Source: Actinomucor elegans
Taxonomy: Eukaryota; Mucoromycota; Mucoromycetes; Mucorales; Mucoraceae
Direction: 5' to 3'
DNA: 64,000 nt
NCBI GenBank assembly: GCA_026027325.1
Contig: JAMSLZ010000002.1
Location: 682,001 to 746,000 of the forward strand
Shown: piece by piece, positions 14,017-25,600 of the stretch
How positions within the stretch are numbered: position 1 is the first letter of the stretch
How the letters are laid out: the number at the start of each line of letters is the position of its first letter
The notes under the pieces: model-generated
Database searches by the model: none
What the model was told of the DNA's origin: nothing
The model's input: the letters and a program-made list of their open reading frames with translations, nothing else
Translations under genes and position numbers: made by a program

Positions 14017-14684
14017 TTAATACTGGTATTTGGTAGAATAATCCTTGAGAGAAACTACCAAACCTCTACCCTTTCTCGCACCACGGTATACAGTCTAAAA
14101 AAATCAACATTAGTCAACGAACAATCTAAATCTTTTGGTGATAAAAAGTACCTCAACCAAATCAATCATTTCCTGCTTATCATCTAATGCCCAATTAATT
14201 TTGTTGTTATTACCAGTACCCAAATCCACCATGATGTGCTTGTTACGGAAAAAGAACATGGTTGTACATGGATCATACAGTTCGTACATCTAATAAATAA
14301 ATCAATACGCATTATTTTTCTCGGGTTCAAAAAAAAAAGAGAGAAATGAATTACCTTATTGAAATCGGGAACCTCCGTGATATCCACTAAATAGATACAA
14401 GCAAAGTTCTTTACTTTCTCGGCAATACTGTACAAAACTTCATCCATTTGCATACAAGTAGGATCCCAATCGTGCCCGAATCGAATAATAACGACGCGAT
14501 CTTCTTCGGATAGAATAGCTTGATCAACTTGCCATCCATTGGTTAAATGCGGTAAGAAATACTACAAGGAAAAGTTAATCTTGGTTCATGTTTTGATTGG
14601 AGACACATTACTTACAGACTAGATGATAAATAAAAAGTTAGTGATCAAGATGTTTAGGATTTGCACCAAGGGATGACTTACCAT
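14017..14684 (-). CDS. DIB1: U5 snRNP thioredoxin-like protein DIB1/DIM1 (TXNL4A), with a 3-nt microexon
   Basis: Component of the U4/U6.U5 tri-snRNP that holds the spliceosome in its pre-activation state (family knowledge). The product starts M-S-YFLPHLTNGWQVDQAIL and continues EEDRVVIIRFGHDWDPTCMQMDEVLYSIAEKV, LVDITEVPDFNKMYELYDP, MFFFRNKHIMVDLGTGNNNKINWALDDKQEMIDLVE, ending TVYRGARKGRGLVVSLKDYSTKYQY, the full length of the family (about 142 aa). Exon 1 is just ATG (14682-14684). The Ser codon is an isolated TCT at 14616-14618 with CATCTAG before it and GTAAGT after it; the third exon begins TATTTC at 14561. Further introns follow NFNK-type positions and VE|TVY. The stop TAA is at 14017-14019. 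Intact, so this is presumably the working copy. Confidence 0.93.
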
Positions 14685-14769
14685 GTTGGCTTCTTGAGTG
14701 AATAAGAGTCTTTTTGCATCATACCGTTTTCCTGCAATTTTCTAGAACTACTTTATTGTGACTTGTTTT

Positions 14770-16091
14770 TTTCGAGACAGTTTGCGAATTAATGAGCAGA
14801 AACAAAGATAGCGGCATATTATTAGTAAAACGATATATTTTAATACCACTCATTTGGCTCTATCGAATTAATATAACATTCATTTGATATTTGTGCACTT
14901 ATTCATACTGAAATGGCCTTGTTTTGTTTGTTTAAATACTGATTAATACTGAGCAAGGTGATGGTTACATAATCAATAGCAGTTTCATTGGTTTCTGAAG
15001 TTGAATCTAATGTTCATGTTTGATTGGACAAAAGCCTTTCAATTCATTCAATATTAACAACCAATAAAATGTATGTGCGCTAGCTCAAGGAACGATGTAG
15101 TGTCACACGCATTTTTAATGCATTAATGCTTGTAACTGTATCTGAAATTTTCACTGGTTATATAGCTTCAATATTAAACCGGTTTATCATTCAGCGTAAT
15201 TTTTTCTTTTACAATCCAAAGCTAAAGACTTGATTGAAGGTCCGATATTTTCATCGGATTGCTGGGTGTATATAAACAATTTCGTTCCTTTTTTTGCATA
15301 ATTGTATGATATTTCGGAATATCAAAACTTCTCATATGCAATGGCCGACGTATTATATACTTTTTTAATAATTGATACTTAGCACGGCCATCAAGGGCTT
15401 CTTTAACCGTTTGTTATATTTCTTATATTCCGAGAGCAAGTTTATAACAAATGTCGACGTTCAATTCTTTTAGCAAGTTGATATTGTGTTTACGCTTCGC
15501 AACACATTTTCTCAAGTTATGCTAAAAGTTTTTGAAGTTTAGGTCTGATTTTATGCAGGTTATTAGTCAAAGTCCTTGGTTCCTGATTTTCTCCAGTAGA
15601 TCCTGACTTGGGCTCAATCCCCTCTCTTAAGTGGATTATAATAGCTAAGGTTTCTTAGAAAGTTGATTTAACTTAAAGCCCTTTTCCTTAAGTGCATTGA
15701 CGATAGCTGGTAAGCCAACTACTCTGCCTATCACTTTGGCTAACGCTTGCCAGTGAACCTCATGTAGATCATAAGCATTCTTTCAAATTATATGCTAAAG
15801 TATAATTCGAGAAATGAGTGCTATAGGTCTTTTTGGGTGAAGATGGACAGCTTTCCAGCTGTATTTACGATATTTCATTACTATATCATTAACAATTGAA
15901 GTTGGACGGTTTGTTTCCATTTGGCTTTAATAGTAACTAAATCACAAAATCAAACTATGAATAAAATCTTGAAATTCCTTTCCTCCTCTTATTCATCTTG
16001 TCCATGATATCTGCCATGACTGTGCGTTTTACAATGTTCTCTAAATAATGCGCAGAAATGAACTTCTTAGCAGAGTTGCATACAATTATTA
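14770..16091. other. spacer between the two DIB1 copies, with dispersed-repeat copy
   Basis: AT-rich DNA without an intact gene. The part 14915-15260 is one copy of a repeat seen again at 18200-18640. On the minus strand near 15680-15780 a protein-like stretch can be read (DLHEVHWQALAKVIG, then GLPAIVNALKEKGF), interrupted by stops further out; it may be a relic of a mobile-element ORF. Nothing else is supported. Confidence 0.45.
14915..15260 (+). repeat. dispersed repeat 'R2', copy 1
   Basis: Diverged pair with 18200-18640. Shared landmarks in the same order: TGTTTTGTTTGTTTAAA, ACTGATTAA, a CATTGGT-containing segment, CAATATTAAC/CAATAGTTAG then AAAATGTATG, a GTGTAG..TCACACG/TCGCATACG segment, TTTTTAAT, a CTCCAA/TTCAATA..TAAA segment, and a GATTGAA..TTTT..GG segment near the end. 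No ORF. Probably an old non-autonomous element or a segmental duplication flank. Confidence 0.5.
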
Positions 16092-16701
16092 TTTTTTCGT
16101 AGCGTAGTGTACAGTCTGAGATCAGCATTAGTCAACGAGCAATCTAAATCTTTTAGTGATAACAAGCATTTCAACTATATCAGTCATTTCTTGTTTAGTA
16201 CTTATTACCCAATTGATATTGCCATTATTACCAGTACCCAAATCCACCATGATGTGCTTGTTACGGAAAAAGAACATGGTTGTACATGGATCATACAGTT
16301 CGTACATCTAATAAATAAATCAATACGCATTATTTTTCTCGGGTTCAAAAAAAAAGAGAGAAATGAATTACCTTATTGAAATCGGGAACCTCCGTGATAT
16401 CCACTAAATAGATACAAGCAAAGTTCTTTACTTTCTCGGCAATACTGTACAAAACTTCATCCATTTGCATACAAGTAGGATCCCAATCGTGCCCGAATCG
16501 AATAATAACGACGCGATCTTCTTCGGATAGAATAGCTTGATCAACTTGCCATCCATTGGTTAAATGCGGTAAGAAATACTACAAGGAAAAGTTAATCTTG
16601 GTTCATGTTTTGATTGGAGACACATTACTTACAGACTAGATGATAAATAAAAAGTTAGTGATCAAGATGTTTATAATTTGCACCAAGGGATGACTTACCA
16701 T
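16092..16701 (-). pseudogene. second copy of DIB1, 3' end decayed
   Basis: From about 16229 to 16783 this is nearly identical to 14211-14765, including introns, the 3-nt microexon (here 16633-16635) and the region upstream of the ATG (16699-16701), so it is a DNA-level duplication and not a retrocopy. The C-terminal part has drifted: NNNKINWALDD has become NNGNINWVIST, the donor after VE (GAG|GTACTT) is now GAAATGCTT with no GT, and the terminal exon no longer encodes the Tyr-Arg-Gly-Ala-Arg tail. Normal DIB1 cannot be made from it unless an alternative 3' end is used. The abrupt change from near identity to strong divergence suggests gene conversion of the 5' part or a composite origin. Confidence 0.8.
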
Positions 16702-17394
16702 GTTGGCTTCTTGAGTGAATAAGAGTCTTTTTGCATCATACCATTTTCCTGCAATTTTTCAGAACTACTTTATTGCGACTTGACTCTTGAGAATAACTTT
16801 CTTTGGCTCCATCGGATATAACATTCATATGGTGATTATACATCAACTATGCTGAAATATCCATATATACTTGGTAAAATTGGCATTTGTTAGTTGTAGC
16901 TCGATTAATACGCTGTAGGCATATAGTAGTGAGAACCCTTTGAGAAACCACTCGATACCAAACTACACGAACCTAGAGGAGCACATGAGAAGACCAGAAG
17001 CTCTTAAGATTCCGTTTAGGAAAAGGAGAAATAATCAACATGAGGTTTTTATCATTCGAATTTCGGAATATTGAAGATTGATAGCCTTTTCATAAGGTGA
17101 GTTTCTGAAATTGGTGTTTGCACCACTCATCTGGTTGGATATACTCGGTAGGGAAGATGCTCTTTTCTATATATTACCATAGGTGCTATTGTATCTGGAG
17201 CGATTGGTGCTGCAAGATTGGTGCTTTAAATTGCATACACCAGTTCGGTTTACTGATGTATTCGCCACTAACTTGAATATTTAGATGTTGACAGTTTAAA
17301 TCATATATGAAGAAGCGAAAGGCAAGAAAATGAGGTACCATTTAACTCAATGAATTTTTTAGAGTGGACTTGAGCAGACAATGAAACAGCAGTT

Positions 17395-18165
17395 TTAGGA
17401 GGTTTTGAAGAGACATATTAGTAAAGTCAGGTTGAAGATTAAAGTTTTCAAAAGCTTTATAAATGGGGTGGATGCCGGATGGTTAAGGTCGCGCTTTCTT
17501 AATTCAGGGTACATATAAAGATAGAAGTGAAAACTGACTGTTATTCTTACCCAAGTACATATTATGATGGAAGAAAGACCAGACCAATGTTGACCCATTG
17601 GAGGAGAGGGAAAAATGTCGCAGATGTTGAATTTGGGGTACAAGATGCTGCTTTTGTAGATAGAAAACACCTAGGCCCCCTTGAGTAATTAGTAGACACA
17701 ACTGATCAAGAAATATCAATTGCTATATTTTGCGCCATACAAACCTATACCAGACATGATATAGTTTTTAAAGAAATACGTGAGTGTAGTGAATTAATTA
17801 AAGACTGTATCGTATTTTTGATATTATCAGTCTGTTCGTAACTGTTGCTATACTCCAATTCGGTTCAAGCTGGCCACTCAATAAGAAGGCAGAGGCCTTC
17901 TGTTGGTTGAACTTAGTATTGGATACTGCAGGATATTGTGTTAGATGATATTGCAACCTATTACAGACTTTTGGACTATGAAGAATAGTACAGCTATCAA
18001 CAGCATAAGTTAATTTTTTTGACTTGATGTTCTGTCTCATCATTATTATATCGGTAGCCTATAATACTTGGGCCTTGGTTCATTGCAACGAGTAATGACT
18101 TGAGGACTAGGTTAAATAGCATCGAAGATAGAGGATTTCCCTATATAAGACCTATTTGCTGCTAC
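17395..18165 (-). mobile_element. LINE-type reverse transcriptase relic
   Basis: Broken minus-strand frames read in the order expected of a non-LTR retrotransposon RT. Around 18120-18060 is GNPLSSMLFNLVLKSLL (the QGDPLSPLLFN motif), then GYRYNN, then KKLTYAVD near 18010, where the catalytic YADD has become YAVD. SNTKFNQQKASAFLLSG follows (17900 region, the ASNAK-N-KT-A-LSG block), then TQGGLGVFYLQKQHLVPQ (17660 region, the GGLGL block). Frames shift between blocks and stops interrupt them. It is truncated at both ends and inactive. The match is by motif order, not by any search. Confidence 0.7.
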
Positions 18166-18199
18166 ACTGTGGGTGAAAAGAAGTCATTGACGTTGATTT

Positions 18200-18640
18200 G
18201 TATTGAACGATGTTTTGTTTGTTTAAAAACTGATTAACCCTAAAATGCGATATCTAGTAGCGATTCCATTGGTCTTCTATATTAAATTTGTAGCTTATCA
18301 TCACCACGGTTGACTCAACAAAAAGCTTTAATTCCGCTATCAATAGTTAGCAAAATGTATGCGGGGACGGTGTAGCATCGCATACGTGTTTTTTAATATA
18401 CTCATACGTGTGATTATATATGTGAGTTACATAGCTCCAACACTAAACTGTTTTTATTATCTGAGTAACTTTATTTTTCAAATTACCTGTGTTCACTATA
18501 CTATTCGTAAACGCATTTAATTCCCTACTACTTTTTATTAATACTAAGTTACAATTTACATTTGGCGGCTTTTAGATCATAAATATTGTGATTCAGGGCT
18601 AACGTTGATTGAAACACCTCTATTTTTACTGGTCTGCTGG
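18200..18640 (+). repeat. dispersed repeat 'R2', copy 2
   Basis: Partner of 14915-15260 with the same landmark order (TGTTTTGTTTGTTTAAA..., AAAATGTATGCGGGGAC...), separated from it by the DIB1 pseudocopy and the LINE relic. The two copies bracket the duplicated DIB1 segment, which makes them candidates for having mediated the duplication. No coding potential. Confidence 0.5.
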
Positions 18641-20042
18641 CATATACCCCACGAAGGCTTCGAAAATATACAAATCAATGTGGATCGACATAATAGATAA
18701 CATCTGCTACCTTTTGAAGAATTATTTATTCAATTGCACAATATTTCAAATTAGCTAGTTTATATATATTGTCAATCGCCAATGAGCTATATAATTTTAG
18801 CGTGATACTATGTTTACATTATGGAGCAATCCATTTCCTTCTGGTTACTTATAAAACGTATACCAGTCAAAAAAAAAAGTGCAAGTAGGCGTTAATCTGC
18901 ACTCCTCGTCATTTAGATCTAGAATTCAATTTTTAAACAAAATTTGAAGTCCTGGCGTTCAAAAAATCAAACTAGCAGGCCAAATTACTTCATTGAGTAG
19001 CCAAGTTTGAAACCACTATCCAACACGGTGGCACCACTCGAAATTATATATAACTGTTTCTAGAATAGCAATAAAAAAAAATTGTTCTTTCAAACGGGGC
19101 TCGATGGTAGAAAACTGGGCGTTTTTTTATGGATACTTTATTTAATGATGCATCTCTTCTAGAATAACCTAAACCAATCCGAATGTATGCTATTTTCATG
19201 TCTTATAGCAACGCTTTGCTTTTTATTTATTAGATATCCTATACCATTTCAAATAAAACATCTTCACTATAAATTTAATTAAATTCAAAAATATAACTGT
19301 AATTATCGTCTTCTGTGCTAAGGTTGTAATATTCGAGTATATAAAATTTTAACCGAGCATGGAAAATTTTACAGCTTGCAAAATTGGTATGGGCCCTTAG
19401 ATCATTTAATCGATTTCGGTCTAGTGTCACATTTGATGAATAGTCCATATTCAGAGTGAGTAGCTATATCTGTTAAAACCTCGGGTTTCTATTGAATGTG
19501 GTGTCTTGTATGCTTTATTCCATTTATGACTTGTAATGTCCAAACAGTCATTATTTTTCCACCTAGTCCAATCAGAAGTGATGATATATGTCTATAGAAA
19601 CTGTGGGTTTTCGTGGATTAATTAAGAATATCACTAATTCAATTATACATCCATTAAGGGCCAACTATTTATACTTGAAACTTGTTATTTGCTTGGCCTC
19701 ATGGATTATGTATGTAGACTGATAAAATCTGAGTACTGCTGATTTCCAGTTTTATATAGCTCACAAACAACAGGATATCATATCGATACATCTACCCGTT
19801 TCTGCAGTGGTTGGCGTGTCTTGCATTCCACTTTTTTTTTATATGAGCTTTGAGAGGCTGTCATACCGGCTTTTAGAACCGAGATAGTTATACATTAGTT
19901 GAATGCAAGGAGACCATCATGCGAGTAAAGGGGACAATTTTTTCAGGTTTTAAAGAACAAAGAATTACATTATATAAGCAGGTCTATATTGTTTAGTATG
20001 ATAATGCAAGATGGATTAATAGCTTTATTGTATAAAATAGGG
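18641..20042. other. intergenic with one dispersed R1 repeat
   Basis: AT-rich DNA. A copy of the 'GATCTCGG' repeat is at about 19395-19480 (TTTAATCGATTTCGGTCTAG..., then GTGAGTAGCTATATCTGTTA). No gene supported. Confidence 0.5.
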
Positions 20043-21143
20043 TTATATATCAATGAATCGGCGGATCTCTTCTAAGTCTTGTGTGTCTAGTGCAACTGTT
20101 CTTTTGACACCTTCTATATAAGATATGGACGATGGCGATGGTGATGAAGAGGAGGAGGAATAGAAGGAGGAGGGGTGGGACAGTGATCTTCTTGCAGAAG
20201 ACAGTGTAGCAGTTAGTGGCTGCTCTCGACCTCGAATTTGGTCCAACACGACACTTGGCACATCATGCAAAGGCCAACTTACCATTTCCAATCGAGTCAA
20301 CGACTGGCAAGCCTGTAATACATTTAACACACTATTATAACCAGTATAATTACTGCATCGTATAGTCAGCTGTTGCAAACGTGGTGTATATTGTGCAATG
20401 GCGGACAATGTGTCATTGCCTTCGCAACGTATCGAGAGATGCTCTAACTGAGACCCATATTGTTGGATCACTTGGCACATGGAGTCCTCTTTTACCTGTT
20501 GCAATGAAACAGATAGATCCTTGACTTGAGTACAATGTTGTGTAAGTATCTTGAGCGCTGAATCATTGGCTAGCGGCTTTCGGTTATGATTAGCACCGAG
20601 TGATACACGGGTCAAGTTCGGTGTGTACTCCAAGAGCTGCCGAATGGCTTCCGTTGAGAAGTCAGTCCATAACATCGAGATTTCTTTTAAACTGACTGCT
20701 GATGGTATAAATGTAGTAATAGACTGATGTGTCAAATCGCAGTATTGAAAATCAAGGTGTATGATGCGTGGTAATGCTGCAAGTACTTGTCGGACTTTAA
20801 CTACTGACAATGCGAGAAAATCGCGGAAATACAAGCGCTTTACGTTGGGGAGCTGTTCAAACAGTGATATGATGAGCCAATGACTGTTGCCACCTTGACA
20901 ACACTGTAGTGTGAGTGTTTGAGTATATGTTTTTACAGTTTCTTGTAAATAAAGATTCTTCTGGAGTCCTTGTTGAAGTTGCTTTATCTGAGTTCTATGA
21001 CCTAGTTCTAAATGGCGATAGAGAGTAGGAAGAAAGAGCTGATAACCTTGGCTACATGTATTGCAAAGCCTCGCTATGCTTGACCTGGGTAACCGGTCAG
21101 ATATCATCTGCAATAGTTCATTTGGAAGTTGTAGCAATTTCAT
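20043..21143 (-). CDS. F-box protein with leucine-rich-repeat-like body
   Basis: Probable substrate receptor of an SCF ubiquitin ligase. Single exon, 366 aa. Residues 2-45 form an F-box (LPNELLQMISDRLPRSSIARLCNTC). From about residue 90 to 300 there are repeated LRR-like units (LPRIIHLDFQYCDL, VSLKEISMLWTDF, TPNLTRVSLGANH, CTQVKDLSVSLQQV, GSQLEHLSIRCEG, TPRLQQLTIRCSN, CQSLTRLEMVSWPL) of about 26 residues, as in FBXL proteins. A Ser/Pro-rich low-complexity run (about 318-342) and a short acidic tail follow. The ATG at 21143 directly precedes the F-box and there is no upstream extension. The substrate cannot be inferred. A short leader is followed by about 1 kb of intergenic DNA towards QCR7. 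Confidence 0.85.
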   Translation of the reverse strand: MKLLQLPNELLQMISDRLPRSSIARLCNTCSQGYQLFLPTLYRHLELGHRTQIKQLQQGLQKNLYLQETVKTYTQTLTLQCCQGGNSHWLIISLFEQLPNVKRLYFRDFLALSVVKVRQVLAALPRIIHLDFQYCDLTHQSITTFIPSAVSLKEISMLWTDFSTEAIRQLLEYTPNLTRVSLGANHNRKPLANDSALKILTQHCTQVKDLSVSLQQVKEDSMCQVIQQYGSQLEHLSIRCEGNDTLSAIAQYTPRLQQLTIRCSNYTGYNSVLNVLQACQSLTRLEMVSWPLHDVPSVVLDQIRGREQPLTATLSSARRSLSHPSSFYSSSSSSPSPSSISYIEGVKRTVALDTQDLEEIRRFIDI

Positions 21144-22167
21144 TGTTTGCTATGAATAAAAGGAAAGAAAAAAGAACTACATAGCTTAGGAAATGTAGAG
21201 ACCAGTTCTAAATGCCCCATCCTTCTCGACCTGACTTTAAAATACACGTGATATGAATGGTTGCCTGTAGTTTGTACTGTTCTACTATATAGAGTCGATT
21301 GCAGATGTCATTGACTAATAAAATAATGTCTTTTCGTGCTACATTACTTGATATGATAGCATTTAGCATCTGAATTGGCTGAGGATTACATTATTCATGC
21401 GGTTGACTCAGCTCAAATCAAGCTTGTAAGATGTACCAGTCAAATGGAGTGATTTCTGATTGCTATGAGCTATTATATTTACTGTTTGGCATATGCCCTA
21501 CTACTATATACGTATAGTCAACAGATAATAAATTCCTTGGCTAAGCATAGTATGATAATAGCATGATAGTAAGCACCATCTGCTGTTGCGTGTGTAAGCA
21601 TCAGTCGTTTAAAAAAAAAGACACAGATTCTTGTAAATCTATATCTTTACAGCACTTTTGTTAATGACCAGCATTAAAAGAGACGCATGGTACTTCATTT
21701 ATACGTAGAGTATAGCTTGTGCGAAAAGTAAAGGTCAGCATTTTGATTAGTTACTATTGATTCATTGCATGAACCTTTCATATGAGAACCGTACTTTTTT
21801 TAAGAAGAAAAAACTAGAGCCTCAGTTTTAGATATCATTATCAAGTTAAAAGTTCCCTATTCCAGTGATTTGCCTTGGGTCAGAAGGCCACTGATAGGTA
21901 TCTACTCGGAAGTAGTAATCTATTATTTAAATGTTTTCTACTTTCAGTGCATATAAGTCTATAGTCAATGTAAACCCCTCATTGCCTCAAACATCCACAC
22001 AAGTCCATACCCTGATATTGTTGAATTAAATAGAAACAAAGTGTATATTTTTCTTAAATATAAAGCGAGGAAAGAAGAGGTGTGGATAAGTGAAGGGTCG
22101 ATTAAACTAATTTGTAGATGTTGATTGTATTTCTTTAATTTGATCGATTGATACACATAAAAGTAAT
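21144..22167. other. intergenic
   Basis: Upstream region of the F-box gene and 3' flank of QCR7. AT-rich; no repeat or gene recognised. Confidence 0.5.
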
Positions 22168-22668
22168 CTAATGGCGAGCAGCAACCTTGATGTTATCGAA
22201 AGCAGCACGTTCAGCGTGTTCGGCAGCAACTTCATCAATATAAGGTTGAAGATATCTAACATCCTATAACGAAATATGTTAAATCCCTATTAAAATTATC
22301 GTCTGGAGTTCCATATTTACCTCAACAGAAGAAACCCACTTGTCCTTGGGCAAGAGAGAGTGGCTCAAAGAACATTGTTGAGCGACACGAATACGGTAAG
22401 CACGGTCGTAAGCAGCGCGAGGCTCGGCAATTTCGAGACGACGAAGGGCTTCTTGAACCAATTCACTCTCTTCAGAAATCAAATCATCGTAACGAAGACC
22501 TAAATGCCAGATTTCAGTTAATTTTTCGAATTTAATGTTTGGTTTTGTTTATTTGATTTTACCGATTTGTCTGTAACCAGCGGCACCAGCGTAAGCCTTG
22601 GAAACAGGCTTCAAGAAACCAGAAAGGAACTTGGAGCTTTGAACAAAAGACTTGAGTGACAAAGACAT
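22168..22668 (-). CDS. QCR7: cytochrome bc1 complex subunit 7 (UQCRB/Qcr7 family)
   Basis: Small matrix-side subunit of mitochondrial respiratory complex III, needed for assembly around cytochrome b. Three exons: exon 1 from ATG 22668 (MSLSLKSFVQSSKFLSGFLK ... AAGYRQI), a phase-1 intron, exon 2 with GLRYDDLISEESELVQEALRRLE and YRIRVAQQCSLSHSLLPKDKW, then exon 3 DVRYLQPYIDEVAAEHAERAAFDNIKVAARH and stop (TAG at 22168-22170). GLRYDDL, AYDRAYRIRVA and LPKDKW are signature strings, and the length of about 123 aa is normal. Conserved codon use; intact. Confidence 0.93.
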
Positions 22669-25600
22669 TTTGCTTTATATATAGAAAAAAAATAGAGTGG
22701 GGAGGAAAGAAAGATTTTTTTACTATGGATATCCAAAACCACCCCCCTCACCCATATATCAACCCACATAAAATGAAAGCTTTGCTCTGGCCCAACCCTT
22801 CATTATTGAGCCCCCGCTGTTCAAGCTTGAGAATAAGTGCTTGCGTGACATCATCACAGATCCATAAGCAGGATATTTTGAAAGCCTGAAAATCTCCGCT
22901 CAAACAGATGTTTTACTGATAATGTATTCAATCTTTGTATAATGAAAAGGTCTGAATCTATATCATATCACTTTAAAAAACTTGTACTTTTTTTCTGTTA
23001 AATATCAGTCAGTGTAAGCATCATAATACAGTTTCACTGAAGATATGAAGAAATTTTTAAATTATTTCCTATTTTTGAGTTTTTAGTTCTATGAAACAAA
23101 GTAGCGTTTTCATCTAATCAAACAAATTTACAAAAGTTATATACGAACAACTACCTTTTTGTAACTTGTTTTGGATTCATAAATTAAGCCTTGAAAATAT
23201 TAGTTATGTCGTCAAAAAAGTCTTCAAAAAAAGAATATATTCAATAATTTCTGATTGGCCTGCATTTATTATTTCTAATTATACTATTGGATGGAAAGGG
23301 ATAAATATTCTACCACTAATGTTTAGCCTATAATAGCCTGCATATACATGACAAGTCAATTACTCGACAATAAGTAAACTCCATGATATAAAACCTATAT
23401 ATTTGGATACACCATCATGCCTTAATTGGGCAGACAAGTCATCATTGAATTAATAACGATTTAAATAATTGAATTCTCACTTCAAACCTTTGCTTTTAAC
23501 TACGATGAATGGAAATTTAAAATTGGAAGGTCAACAATAATATTGTACCCACATGATTGCAATCCAAAAAAATTTGATGTCTCTACTATTAGTTCTATGA
23601 GTTACTTAGTGGGATCTCAAAAAAAGATGAAACGTTTTCCAAATTTAGTATAAAGACAGTAAAGCGGAAGGGGGTTCCGGATAGCATTACTTGAATCACA
23701 AAATTTCTTTATGGCGGAGGAGGATTTCAATAGAATGATAAACATGGTATTAGCATTGACAGTCTCAAGGAATTCTCCAAAAAAATTATTTGCCTTGAAT
23801 GCAATACATAATCTCTAGCATTAGTCCGACAAAAAAACAAAGCAAAAAAAGCTTTATTAAATAAATCTATCTAGTGATATACAAAAATAAGTTATACAAA
23901 GTTTCCATCCAAACAATCAGAGTGGAATCTTATTAAATGTTGAATCCATCCGCAGCAGTCTTTGGAAGAGACTTGCTTGAGTTCCTCCATGACTGCTGCC
24001 CTCAGAACGGCAGGATCTTGATATAAATTCTCTTAGCAAGATCCCTTTAACAAGGAAAACTTTTCTTCAGTTGGGTTTAGGGCGACCAAAGAAGAAGAAA
24101 AAATAGAATTCAATCAATCACTAATCACTCAAACTTCTTCCGTTTTAAGAATAGAACAGTTGTCATTAATAAAGGTGTGTAGCATTAAACTTATTATTTA
24201 CAATTCTCATTAACTCAATCATGTATTTAGTTAATATATATATATATACTTACAGATATTCGCAGAGAGGATGCTGCAGGCTATATACTATATAACATTG
24301 TTTGAAATGGCAGAAATCACTGAAAGGTTATGCCTTATATTGCCTGGAACTCTGACTGACGCTTGTTTCAATTAGGGAATAAGCTTCACCTCTTGTTAGC
24401 TATTTATTAAAACATGTTCCATCAATGAAACTGCAATTGCAATTATAAACTATACCCTTTAGTAGTGATTTTGTAATACATCCTCCGTTTCGATGTTCTG
24501 GGTAATGTAGGGTTTCCTTCGAATAATTTTTTTTTAATTATGGATAAATTGAGCTTCTCAGGAAAATATATCAGGAAAACAGCAATGATAGCCACTCATA
24601 ATTTCTAATATGATAATATTTTACTCATTTAACAATATTTTGCACAAAAAGTTCATAAGCGCTTCTATGGGTTAGTTTCTTTTATTACTCCTTTGAAGAG
24701 CAAAGGTAACAGAACCTGTAGCATAATATTTTTTCGAGATATCAACAACTGTACTTTTTGATACTATTGTTTTTTGCTCAACTTGGCTATATTTCATTCT
24801 TATTTTTGGCACGTACGTGTATCGAGAACTTTCTGTTTCTTAGCATCACATATTTTTTCGTATGAATCATGATTGTTGATTGTATCAGGTACTTTAATAG
24901 AAATAAGACCATAACGATGTGGGTATAATATACTGCAGTATGTGAATGGAGCCTACTGAAGTATAAAAAAAAACTGACACAAGGGTTGGGGAACTATATG
25001 CTTCTGCAGTCGGAATTTCTTCCGGAAAAATAACGAAATTGATAATGCCGAAATAGTAAACAGAGTTATGAACATTAATGTACTAGATACGAAAATGCTA
25101 TATATAACAAGTACCTGCTATGCCAGTACTTTGATTGCTACTTTAATACCTGATACAACACTTGTTTTTTTACGTCTCAAATGAAGTAACTTGGCCGTAG
25201 AAACATTCAACTTTGTAGTACGTCTTTTTTACGTCCGAATTTATTGTATTTTGTAGATATAGCAGACAGCATTATGGAAACTCGGCTTGGTTGGCATCCT
25301 CCTTCGCCATAAAGAGATTTTACAGTACCTGTTTTGAAATCGAGTCGTTTTAACGTCTCGACATTCCTCCCCTAGCTGACTATAGCCTAATATCGCCTCT
25401 GAAGACTAGTACATGTTTTGAATAAATTAATATACTAAAATGTTTATTTGACTGAATTGATATTAGCGTATTTTTGTTTTAGTAATTGGTTATAAAGTTG
25501 TAAACACTTCCATATGAACCAGATGTAATCATCGATCAATCTCTTCACCGATATTGATCAATTGTCGCATCTGTTAAGTACTCCATACGCAAGGGAAGCC

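Noticed and set aside
16107..16379. 90-aa plus-strand ORF over the second DIB1 copy
   Set aside because: Antisense shadow of the DIB1 exons; the same applies to 13996-14187 in the first copy.
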